A stretch of DNA of 12,288 bases from Oscillospiraceae bacterium (lineage in GTDB: Bacteria; Bacillota_A; Clostridia; Oscillospirales; Ruminococcaceae), in NCBI GenBank assembly GCA_018109965.1, contig JAGBFE010000190.1:1-12288 (forward strand), given 5' to 3'. Positions within the stretch are counted from its first letter, which is position 1. Every line of letters starts with the position of its first letter. A program made the translations under genes and the position numbers. Shown one piece after another: positions 1 to 6,149 of the stretch. Under the pieces are notes generated by a model, which did not search any database, had not been told where the DNA came from, and was given only the letters and a program-made list of their open reading frames with translations.

Positions 1-677
1 ACCGACATATTTATATCGCTCAGCTCTGTTTTAAATGCCGCCATATATGAGTGCATCTCATTGACAAGCTGCTGTGCTTTGTCCATATGGTCATATTTTA
101 CCATATCAGCTATCACACCGCCGCCAAACACATCAAAAACTGCCCAATTGTCTGCTTTACCAAGTTCATTTGCTACTTCCTGTGCCTTTGCATATGCAGT
201 ATTACCTGCCTGCACAGCTTCTTTTATCTCTTTGAGTTTATTACTGCTGTTTGCAAGTTCAATCTGCAGATTTACTATTTCAGGATTTGTGCCTTTTAAT
301 TCATCCAGTTTTGATTTGACTGCCTGCTCATACTGTGTTTCACAGTCCGCCAGTTGTGATAATCGATTTTCATATCCTGCAATATCCGCACATATATTGT
401 TCAGCTGAAAAACTGCATTGTCATATATTCCCTTTGCGGCAAGCATCTCTCTTGTTTCTTTATCCAGCTTTTCATCCAGTTTTCCTGAAAAACTGTAGAA
501 CAGGCTTGACAATGTGCTGTTTTCCAGTTTGTCAACATCCTTCTGTTCTTTTTCATACTGACCTTTAAGCACAGCAATTTTATCGTTCAGCTGTGTTTTC
601 TGTTTATTAAGTTCTTCAAGTTTCAGCTGAATGCTTTTCTTTTCACAAACCTGCTCATACAATTCTTTGATTGTCAT
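1..677 (-). CDS. Partial coiled-coil protein of unknown function (3' end beyond window)
   Basis: An open frame of 225 codons starts at ATG 677-675 and stays open to base 1, so the C-terminus is missing. The start is supported by AAAGGAG about 6 bases upstream. The protein begins MTIKELYEQVCEKK. It is rich in Lys, Glu, Gln and Leu with heptad-like spacing over residues 5-55 and 85-175, which suggests long coiled coils and a cytoplasmic protein. I see no signal peptide or membrane segment. Around residues 177-202 the composition changes to a compact aromatic and glycine motif (NWAVFDVFGGGVIADM, then HMDKAQ). I recall similar W-x(4-5)-GGG-x-I-x-D motifs in unnamed coiled-coil proteins of Firmicutes, but I cannot name a family. 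A hairpin terminator lies just upstream, so the gene either has an unseen promoter or depends on read-through from the glycosyltransferase gene. The coding call is confident; the function is unknown. Confidence 0.85.
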   Translation of the reverse strand, partial: MTIKELYEQVCEKKSIQLKLEELNKQKTQLNDKIAVLKGQYEKEQKDVDKLENSTLSSLFYSFSGKLDEKLDKETREMLAAKGIYDNAVFQLNNICADIAGYENRLSQLADCETQYEQAVKSKLDELKGTNPEIVNLQIELANSSNKLKEIKEAVQAGNTAYAKAQEVANELGKADNWAVFDVFGGGVIADMVKYDHMDKAQQLVNEMHSYMAAFKTELSDINMS

Positions 678-689
678 ATATTACTCCTT

Positions 690-739
690 TTTACAAAAGA
701 AAATGCGTTCTGCAGGTGCATAAAACGCCCGCAGAACGC
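690..739 (-). terminator. Hairpin terminator after the glycosyltransferase gene
   Basis: Read on the minus strand, GCGTTCTGC (739-731) pairs perfectly with GCAGAACGC (713-705), giving a 9-bp GC-rich stem with a 17-base loop. It is followed by ATTTTCTTTTG, a moderate U-rich tail. It lies 33 bases after the glycosyltransferase stop and 15 to 30 bases before the ribosome binding site of the next gene. It could therefore be a plain terminator or a leaky attenuator in that gene's leader. The plus direction has no T tract. Confidence 0.65.
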
Positions 740-772
740 TAAAAATGTACCATTTATGCGTTTGTCACATAT

Positions 773-1792
773 TTAGTTAAAGGCAAAGATTTTGTTTGCA
801 ATGGTGTATCCTGTCACCATTATTTTTCTGCCAAGTTTGCCGTCAAGCTGCATTGCCATGCCCATTGCACTATGTTTTACTGCTTTGTAAAGGTCCTTGT
901 TGTGTGCTTTGAGATACTGCCACAGCTCGTCCTTTTTGGCAAGGTTTTCCGCTGTGCCGGATTTAACACACAAAACGGTGGAAACTGCACATATCATCGT
1001 GAGATATTTTATCATATATGCCTTGCACTTTTTGTTTTCAAGTGCCATAACATCACAGCAGCCAATCATAATTTTGTTTACCCTCAGCTGCTGGTCAATG
1101 CGGGAAATCATTATTTTTTCGTTTACAGACTGGTCTTCCCTGCCGATAAAATAATGATAAAGATTTATATCCGCATAGTACAGTTTTTTTACATACGGCA
1201 ACGGCTGATAAACAAAAATATTGTCCACATAGAATGTGTGCTTTGGCAGCTGCAGATTGCAGTCGCGAAGCAGCTGTGTGCGATAGATAACGCTGTGCAT
1301 AAGCAAATTCTGATGAGGCAAAAACCTTTTCATATCACTCCAGCCGATAACCTCGTTTGTAGGCATAATATTGGTGTAACGGATTGGTGTCTGCTTGTTT
1401 TCGCTCGGTTTGTCATAAACATAGTTTGCAATAAACATATCAACAACCTGATTGTGTCTTTGCAGCGCCTTAAGTTCATCTGCAACCTGCAGCAGTGCAT
1501 CCTTGTCAAACCAGTCGTCACTGTCCAGAACTTTAAAATACAAACCTGTTGCATTTTTAAGGCCTGTGTTTACAGCCTGTCCGTGGCCGCCGTTTTCCTG
1601 ATGTACACATTTTATGATTGTCGGATATTCCGCCTCATATCTTTTGCCGATTTCCAGTGTATTATCCTTTGCGGAGCCATCGTCCACTATGATAATTTCC
1701 ACGTCTTCACCCAGCACCAGACAGGAGTCAATTGCATTGTGCATATAAGCTGATGAGTTGTAGCATGGAATTGCCACCGATAAAAGTTTCAT
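773..1792 (-). CDS. Glycosyltransferase family 2 protein
   Basis: This 339-residue protein has a GT-A fold N-terminus. It opens with LLSVAIPCYNSSAYM, followed by the nucleotide-binding VDDGS at residues 36-40, ENGGHGQAVNTGL near 66-78, and the DxD-type metal/UDP-sugar motif DSDDW at 90-94. These define an inverting GT2 enzyme that transfers a sugar from a nucleotide-sugar donor. The C-terminal half (HYFIGREDQSVNEK near residues 213-226) resembles clostridial GT2 proteins of unknown acceptor. I see no clear transmembrane helix, so it is probably cytosolic or membrane-associated and may act on cell-surface polysaccharide or teichoic-type polymers, which is inference. The start at 1792 has AGAGGG 8 bases upstream. 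It lies 92 bases after mntP with its own candidate promoter and ends before a hairpin terminator, so it may be monocistronic. No other polysaccharide gene is nearby, so the substrate cannot be read from context. Confidence 0.9.
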   Translation of the reverse strand: MKLLSVAIPCYNSSAYMHNAIDSCLVLGEDVEIIIVDDGSAKDNTLEIGKRYEAEYPTIIKCVHQENGGHGQAVNTGLKNATGLYFKVLDSDDWFDKDALLQVADELKALQRHNQVVDMFIANYVYDKPSENKQTPIRYTNIMPTNEVIGWSDMKRFLPHQNLLMHSVIYRTQLLRDCNLQLPKHTFYVDNIFVYQPLPYVKKLYYADINLYHYFIGREDQSVNEKIMISRIDQQLRVNKIMIGCCDVMALENKKCKAYMIKYLTMICAVSTVLCVKSGTAENLAKKDELWQYLKAHNKDLYKAVKHSAMGMAMQLDGKLGRKIMVTGYTIANKIFAFN

Positions 1793-1838
1793 AAATAATC
1801 CCTCTGTAAAAAATTATTTCCTAATAACCTGTAAATAC

Positions 1839-1858
1839 AGTATACCACAAATTTATGG
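1839..1858 (-). promoter_or_regulatory. Candidate extended -10 promoter with abutting palindrome
   Basis: On the minus strand TGGTATACT contains a TATACT -10 box (1844-1839) with the TG dinucleotide of an extended -10. No good -35 box lies 16-18 bases upstream, which is tolerable for an extended -10 promoter. The bases immediately upstream (1858-1845) read CCATAAATTTGTGG, a near-perfect 14-base palindrome with one mismatched pair. Its position in the promoter spacer would suit an operator. It lies about 45 bases upstream of the glycosyltransferase start. No transcript start is known, so this is a motif-level call. Confidence 0.4.
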
Positions 1859-1884
1859 AAAATTTTATAATATTCCTTTAAAAA

Positions 1885-2469
1885 TCAGATAAAACTTGTA
1901 ACAAAAATCTCTATACCAATAAAAACAAGAATTACACCGCCAAAAACACCTGCTTTGCCTGCCAGTTTTGTGCCAAATTTTTTGCCGATTGCAACACCGC
2001 ACCAGCAGATAACAAATGTAACTGCCGCAATGATTGCAACTGCTGCAAGTGCCATAGCAAAGCCATAGTCTGCTATTGTAAAACCAACTGACAAAGCGTC
2101 AATGCTTGTGGCAATACCCTGTATAAACAACGCTTTGATGCCAAGCTCTTTGCAGTTTTCAGGGCACTCCTCGCATTCCTTTGCCTCTTTTATCATATGT
2201 ACACCAATATAGCACAAAAGAATCAGTGCAATCCACGGAATAAGTTTTTCAAAAAAGCTGAAATACTGCAGAATGGTGTGTACACAAATCCAGCCCAGAA
2301 GAGGCATAAGCCCCTGCAAAACCGCAAACACCCCTGCCACCAGTGTCATTTTTGTTGTTTTCATCGTTGGTTCGTTAAGTCCGTTTGCCAGCGAAACAGA
2401 GAATGCATCCATTGCAAGACCTACGCCAAGCAGAATGCTGTTGAACAAAAAAATAAAATCCCACTGCAT
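1885..2469 (-). CDS. mntP: Manganese efflux pump MntP
   Basis: This 194-residue membrane protein of the MntP (YebN/DUF204) family exports Mn2+ from the cytoplasm. Six hydrophobic segments are visible, at about residues 5-28, 40-62, 72-94, 112-132, 136-158 and 174-193. Two repeated half-signatures carry the conserved acidic residues: LAMDAFSVSLANG (Asp21) and SIDALSVGF (Asp124). Length and layout match the family. The loop between the halves, residues 98-107 (ECEECPENCK), has three cysteines amid glutamates, which may be a metal-sensing or metal-handling loop; that is inference. The start at 2469 follows GAGGATTTGAA. The gene is preceded by its own promoter and a yybP-ykoY Mn2+ riboswitch, which independently supports the function. 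I see no convincing terminator downstream. Confidence 0.95.
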   Translation of the reverse strand: MQWDFIFLFNSILLGVGLAMDAFSVSLANGLNEPTMKTTKMTLVAGVFAVLQGLMPLLGWICVHTILQYFSFFEKLIPWIALILLCYIGVHMIKEAKECEECPENCKELGIKALFIQGIATSIDALSVGFTIADYGFAMALAAVAIIAAVTFVICWCGVAIGKKFGTKLAGKAGVFGGVILVFIGIEIFVTSFI

Positions 2470-2540
2470 TTCAAATCCTCTACTTTCAATCGTATCTTCA
2501 ATCAGTAAGTATATGTTCCGTTAAACAAAAATATGTCTTA

Positions 2541-2580
2541 ACAAAACAAAAACCAAGTCTGACTGCTGCCATACCTGGTT
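2541..2580 (-). terminator. Intrinsic terminator in the mntP riboswitch expression platform
   Basis: On the minus strand AACCAGG (2580-2574) pairs with CTTGGTT (2557-2551) as a 7-bp stem with one G-U pair, followed by TTTGTTTTG, a clear U-rich tract. It lies 72 bases before the mntP start and downstream of the Mn aptamer, as expected for a riboswitch-controlled terminator. A competing pairing is possible between GGTCTGTCTG (2604-2595) and CAGTCAGACT (2565-2556). It would take the 3' part of the terminator loop and the first two bases of the 3' arm, a candidate antiterminator. Confidence 0.7.
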
Positions 2581-2715
2581 ATCTTTTTTATATACAGACA
2601 GACCTATAGTATAGCTTTTCCAGTTATACATAAGTCTCGCAAATTAAAGCAAGCCAGGCTGTTAGGCCAGTATGTTGACTTGCTGCGCACAAAATACGCT
2701 TGCTACTCCCTTACG
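2541..2715 (-). promoter_or_regulatory. yybP-ykoY family Mn2+ riboswitch controlling mntP
   Basis: The minus-strand leader carries the conserved elements of the yybP-ykoY aptamer in order: AAGGGAGTAGC near 2712-2702, GTCAACATACTGG near 2678-2666, an AGCCTGGC block near 2660-2653, and GCGAGACTTATG at 2640-2629. P1 can form from CGTAAG (2715-2710) with CTTATG (2634-2629), including one wobble pair. A perfect 7-bp helix forms from AGCAAGC with GCTTGCT. The aptamer spans about 2629-2715. After it come a small hairpin (GTATA 2629-2625 with TATAC 2613-2609) and then the terminator at 2580-2541. In this family Mn2+ binding turns expression on, and mntP is a classic target, so excess Mn should relieve termination and induce the exporter. 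Family identity is strong; the switching mechanism is inference. Confidence 0.92.
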
Positions 2716-2730
2716 AAATCATTAAACAAA

Positions 2731-2759
2731 AGTATATACCTTAACTTTAAAAAAATCAA
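2731..2759 (-). promoter_or_regulatory. Promoter of the mntP riboswitch leader
   Basis: The minus strand shows TTGATT (2759-2754) as -35 and TATACT (2736-2731) as -10, separated by exactly 17 bases, a near-consensus housekeeping-sigma promoter. Predicted transcription starts near 2724, about nine bases before the riboswitch P1 stem. The -35 box begins two bases after the U tract of the upstream operon's terminator, so mntP is a separate transcription unit. Confidence 0.75.
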
Positions 2760-2761
2760 GC

Positions 2762-2794
2762 AAAAAGGCGTTTTCTGATGTGAAAACGCCTTTT
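2762..2794 (-). terminator. Strong terminator ending the recJ-rel-hemZ gene string
   Basis: A perfect 13-bp inverted repeat joins 2763-2775 to 2782-2794 with a 6-base loop; the core is GGCGTTTTC/GAAAACGCC. On the minus strand the stem ends in TTTTT, placing a canonical intrinsic terminator 26 bases after the zinc-ribbon gene's stop. The plus direction also ends in TTTT followed by an AT-rich tail, so the element may work both ways, although no plus-strand gene needs it. Confidence 0.9.
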
Positions 2795-2820
2795 ATTATT
2801 ATATTTTATAAATTTTGCTG

Positions 2821-3195
2821 TTATTTTACAGGGTTACCGCTGTTTTTGCAGAAAGCATCTTCCACGCCAACTTCCTTGCCGCAGGTCGGGCAAAATTTGA
2901 TTACTTCAGCATCAACAGTTTCTTTAGGCTCAACCTTTGTGTATTCTTCCAGCTGTGCTTCAATTTTTGCGATATCGTCGATGTACTGTTTCATCAGTTC
3001 TTCGTTTTCTTCGCCTGCTTTGTGCAGTGCATAAACCAAAGCACCAAGCTGTTTCTGTGCTTTGGAAAGGTCATTGCGCAAAGACATTTCGTCAATTTTG
3101 TCTTTGCCCTTGTCGATATATTCGCCTGTAACTTTTGCAACTTTGTCTGCAACTCTTGCAGAGGATTCGAGTAAATTGTCAAATAAACCAGCCAT
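2821..3195 (-). CDS. Small helical protein with degenerate C-terminal zinc ribbon
   Basis: This 124-residue protein begins MAGLFDNLLESSARVADKVA. Residues 5-88 are strongly helical and charged, with coiled-coil-like spacing. The C-terminal 25 residues form a zinc-ribbon end: CPTCG with Cys102 and Cys105, then AFCKNSG with Cys116. The second knuckle is normally FCxxCG, but here residue 119 is Ser (codon AGC; TGC would give Cys), so only three of the four usual ligands remain. The domain resembles zinc-ribbon tails common on small Firmicute proteins; no specific function is known to me. AAGGAG lies upstream of the ATG at 3195. The gene follows the kinase gene by 15 bases and is the last in the operon before a strong terminator. 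It has no signal peptide, so it is probably cytoplasmic. Confidence 0.85.
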   Translation of the reverse strand: MAGLFDNLLESSARVADKVAKVTGEYIDKGKDKIDEMSLRNDLSKAQKQLGALVYALHKAGEENEELMKQYIDDIAKIEAQLEEYTKVEPKETVDAEVIKFCPTCGKEVGVEDAFCKNSGNPVK

Positions 3196-3210
3196 AGTAT
3201 TTCTCCTTTT

Positions 3211-4137
3211 TTAACAGTAGAACTCACGCAGCATTGATGATGACGGAATATAGCCTTCGGCAATATAACCGCAGTTCTGCAGAGCTTCTACAATTTCGTT
3301 GTATTTTTCAGCTTCCGGTGAACCGTCATCCAGTTCACTCGGAAAATTTTTAAGTGCGGAATTCATAACCAGTATTTCATAGCTGAAGGATGTATCCAGC
3401 AGCAGGTCCGCATTGGATTTGTAAGGTTTGATGTATTTATCTTCCCCTTCGCATACATTTGCCCACATTGCAATGGTTTTTTGCGGCGAATGTCCGCGGT
3501 GCTTGTGGTCACGTATCATCCTGCGCACAAGGCGGATATCCCTTGTTGGCAGCACACGCTGACCAAGGTGGGAATATTCCTCCCTTAAACCTGCATATAT
3601 GGTAAACACACTGTTCTTTGGCATTGAATCCAGCACAACGGGGTTAAGTGCGTGGATACCCTCCACGATTACATACCCGTCACCGATTTCAATTTCCATT
3701 GCATCTTCAATGCGGCGCTCGGTTTTAAAATCAAATACCGGGAACTTAGCCACACCTTTTTCAAGCAGCTGTTCAAGGCATTTGTCCATAAGTTCAATGT
3801 CCACCGCCTGCACATTTTCGTAGTCCTTTGTGCCATCAGCAAGGCGTGGATAGGTTTCGGGGTTTTTAAAAAAGTTGTCCATCGAAACCACCTGGGCATT
3901 TTTGCCCATTGAACGTATTTTTTCCGCTATTTTTTTGCTTGTTGTAGTTTTTCCTGTACCTGACGGGCCTGTAAGCATTATTATATGCTTTCCTGACTCC
4001 ATTATTTCTTTTGCCGCCGCATAAATGCGGGATTCATACTCAAATTCGCAGTGTCGCACAAAGCTTACCTTGTCAACACCTGCTGAACTTATCAGGGACA
4101 TTTCCACTAATCGTTTAGGAATCCAAATTGCCGGCAT
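3211..4137 (-). CDS. Uridine-kinase-like nucleoside kinase
   Basis: This 308-residue P-loop kinase belongs to the uridine kinase/phosphoribulokinase group. Walker A is GPSGTGKT at residues 57-64, the substrate-loop motif MDNFF is at 86-90, the Walker-B-like strand VIVEGIHALNP is at 156-166, and the lid arginines are in RRMIRDHKHRGHS at 205-217. It should phosphorylate a nucleoside, probably uridine or cytidine, with NTP in the cytosol; exact specificity is not readable. It matches the kinase half of the larger clostridial nucleoside kinases that carry an N-terminal TGS/ThrRS-like region, but here only about 50 residues precede the P-loop. I chose ATG 4137 because GAGGTGAT, complementary to the 16S rRNA tail over eight bases, lies 6 bases upstream. 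ATG 4101 is a weaker alternative. With the chosen start the gene overlaps hemZ by 31 bases, suggesting translational coupling. Confidence 0.9.
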   Translation of the reverse strand: MPAIWIPKRLVEMSLISSAGVDKVSFVRHCEFEYESRIYAAAKEIMESGKHIIMLTGPSGTGKTTTSKKIAEKIRSMGKNAQVVSMDNFFKNPETYPRLADGTKDYENVQAVDIELMDKCLEQLLEKGVAKFPVFDFKTERRIEDAMEIEIGDGYVIVEGIHALNPVVLDSMPKNSVFTIYAGLREEYSHLGQRVLPTRDIRLVRRMIRDHKHRGHSPQKTIAMWANVCEGEDKYIKPYKSNADLLLDTSFSYEILVMNSALKNFPSELDDGSPEAEKYNEIVEALQNCGYIAEGYIPSSSMLREFYC

Positions 4138-5564
4138 ACGCTTATCACCTCATCTTTTCGTGAGAGTATTGTATCAAAATCCTTTACATATTCTGTAGGG
4201 TATTTGTAGTTGTAGATGCGTTTGAGCTCACCGTTTTTGCCCACAACCTTTGTCACCCCACCTGCACCGCAGGATATGATTGTCTGGATTTCTTCCATTA
4301 TATAAATATTATACAGACTTTCGTGTCCAATCTGTGAATATCCTACATTTTCAAGACTCTGCAGAGTGGATTTCTGTCGGTACATATAATACGGCACATA
4401 TCCGTTCTGTGCAAGCTGTGTGCATTTTTCCAGCATCTGTGAAACATCGCTGTAGCTGTTGTCCTCGTGGTTTACCACAATGTTGGATGCACGCTTGAGT
4501 GTGAGGGTATGTACGGTAATATTTTCCGCACCCAGTTCGATACAGCCTTTGAGTGAGTTTTCAAAGCCTTCCACTGTGTCCTTTGGTAAACCTGCAATAA
4601 GATCGGTATTGATGCTTTTAAAGCCCATTTCCTTTGCTGTATTGTAGCAGTCAATAAAATCCTGATGTGTGTGTCTGCGGCCGATTGCTGCAAGCACCTC
4701 ATCGGAAAATGTCTGTGGGTTGATGGACACTCTGTCGGCACCCAGTTCTTTTATAATCTGCAGTTTTTCCTTTGTTGTGCAGTCAGGTCTGCCTGCCTCA
4801 ACAGTATATTCTTCTATTTCTGACAGGTCAAAATTGTCTTTGACAGTCTGCATTATCTGCCTGAGCTGCTGTGCCGAAACCGCAGTAGGTGTGCCGCCGC
4901 CTATATAAATTGTTTTTAAACTGAGTCCTGCCTCCCTGGCAGTTTTTGCTGTATAACGTATTTCTTCGCACAATTTGTGCACATACTGTTCCATCAGTTT
5001 GCCCGCATTGGTGCTGCCAACCGACACAAAAGAACAGTAGCTGCATCTTGTGGGACAGAACGGAACAGAAATGTAAAGGCTGTAATCGTTATACTTTTTG
5101 TTGTCTATAATATTTTTTTGCAGAGAAAAAATATCTTTGCAGAGTTTTATTTTTTCATCAGTTACGAAATATCTGTTTTTGAATATTTCGCACACAGTGT
5201 CTATGTTGCCGTGCTTTGCATAGAGATTGCGCATAAGACGCACAGGGCGCACACCTGTGAGCATCCCCCATTTAAGCTGTGTGTCAAACGCTTTTGTACA
5301 AAGGCGGTAAACTGCTGCACATATATCCAGCATAAGCTGTTCTTCGTCATCACAAACGCAAATGGTTTCAGTCAGATGTGTGCCATTATGGCATATTTCT
5401 GCTTTTACTGCTGTTTCGCTTTTATCCACATAAATATAGCTGTCTGTCGGATTATCTTTCAGCACATTCTCTGTGCCAAACTGCACCGACAAATCCTTTG
5501 TGAACATACGCACAAGCTGTTCGATTTCGTAATGATGGGTTAAATTATTTAAAACTATAAGCAC
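4107..5564 (-). CDS. hemZ: HemZ-type radical SAM protein (coproporphyrinogen dehydrogenase family)
   Basis: This 485-residue protein is close to the length of Bacillus HemZ. An N-terminal region of about 160 residues, including GVRPVRL at 104-110, precedes the radical SAM core. The core has YISVPFCPTRCSYCSF with [4Fe-4S] cysteines at 170, 174 and 177, followed by YIGGGTPT near 220-227 and NPQTF near 282-286. The HemZ-typical PYYMYRQK lies at 391-398, with ENVGYSQIG after it. Family members are annotated as oxygen-independent coproporphyrinogen III dehydrogenases, which decarboxylate coproporphyrinogen using S-adenosylmethionine in anaerobes. No other heme gene is in view, so the true substrate is open. 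The start codon is GTG at 5564, preceded by AGAGG 8 bases upstream, and it overlaps the MBL gene by 10 bases. ATG is not available close by. Confidence 0.9.
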   Translation of the reverse strand: MLIVLNNLTHHYEIEQLVRMFTKDLSVQFGTENVLKDNPTDSYIYVDKSETAVKAEICHNGTHLTETICVCDDEEQLMLDICAAVYRLCTKAFDTQLKWGMLTGVRPVRLMRNLYAKHGNIDTVCEIFKNRYFVTDEKIKLCKDIFSLQKNIIDNKKYNDYSLYISVPFCPTRCSYCSFVSVGSTNAGKLMEQYVHKLCEEIRYTAKTAREAGLSLKTIYIGGGTPTAVSAQQLRQIMQTVKDNFDLSEIEEYTVEAGRPDCTTKEKLQIIKELGADRVSINPQTFSDEVLAAIGRRHTHQDFIDCYNTAKEMGFKSINTDLIAGLPKDTVEGFENSLKGCIELGAENITVHTLTLKRASNIVVNHEDNSYSDVSQMLEKCTQLAQNGYVPYYMYRQKSTLQSLENVGYSQIGHESLYNIYIMEEIQTIISCGAGGVTKVVGKNGELKRIYNYKYPTEYVKDFDTILSRKDEVISVCRQFGFLND

Positions 5565-6148
5565 TTAATAGCCTCTTTCAGATACGGATTCTGCGCTTTT
5601 TCGATATTGAATGTTGAAAAATGTGCATGACCCGGCATAACCTTAAGATTCTGGTTGCGCACAACCTCGGCAATGACTCTGAGAGAGTTCATAATTGTTT
5701 CAAAGTCACCGCCGGGCAGGTCTGTTCTGCCAACTGTGCCTGCAAAAAGTGTGTCACCGCTGATAAGCATATCTTCACATTTAAAGCAGTAACAGCCCGG
5801 TGTATGCCCAGGTGTGTGGAAGGCAAAAACCTTCATTTCGCCGATTTCGATTGCTTCCTTGTCTTTAAAAGGAATAACATTTTCCATATAGAACTGTGCA
5901 ATATCCTGTCGTCCCATATAAACAGGTGCACCACTTTTTTCCACAACCTCATCAAGACATTCACGGTGGTCATGATGGCCGTGAGTCATAAGAATTGCTT
6001 TGAGTTCTGCCTTGTCATTTTTGAGAATTTCTTCAATTTTTTCCCATCTGATGCTGCAGTCAAACAGTATTGCATTGCCCTGATTGTCTGTGAACAGATA
6101 GCAGTTTGTATAGTATGGGGCACTGCCCATAAGGTGATAAACTTTCAT
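5555..6148 (-). CDS. MBL-fold metallo-hydrolase (glyoxalase II-like)
   Basis: This 197-residue protein has a complete metallo-beta-lactamase-fold metal site. It carries THGHHDH at 55-61 (His56, His58, Asp60, His61), His114 in HTPGHTPG, Asp132 in SGDTLF, and His174 in MPGHAHF. It resembles small glyoxalase II/YcbL-like hydrolases that act on thioesters with two metals, but the substrate cannot be assigned. The frame could be extended upstream to a TTG at 6178. I prefer ATG 6148, because the protein then begins MKVYHLMG as family members do, and it starts one base after the dtd stop with GGAAGG about 9 bases upstream. Position between dtd and hemZ is a conserved arrangement I recall from Clostridia. 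The gene is probably translated by coupling to dtd. Confidence 0.92.
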   Translation of the reverse strand: MKVYHLMGSAPYYTNCYLFTDNQGNAILFDCSIRWEKIEEILKNDKAELKAILMTHGHHDHRECLDEVVEKSGAPVYMGRQDIAQFYMENVIPFKDKEAIEIGEMKVFAFHTPGHTPGCYCFKCEDMLISGDTLFAGTVGRTDLPGGDFETIMNSLRVIAEVVRNQNLKVMPGHAHFSTFNIEKAQNPYLKEAIKCL

Positions 6149-6149
6149 A

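Noticed and set aside
61..408. Plus-strand open frames at the left edge
   Set aside because: They are antisense to the coiled-coil gene, which has a good RBS and coherent protein composition.
872..1753. Plus-strand open frame of 293 codons
   Set aside because: It is antisense to the GT2 gene; its composition is unlike a real protein and no motif is visible.
1857..1876. AT-rich imperfect palindrome GGAA...TTCC after mntP
   Set aside because: The stem has mismatches and almost no GC, and no U tract follows on the minus strand, so it is not a credible terminator.
2481..2506. Short direct repeat GATTGAA in the mntP leader
   Set aside because: Two 7-base copies in AT-rich leader DNA are within chance expectation.
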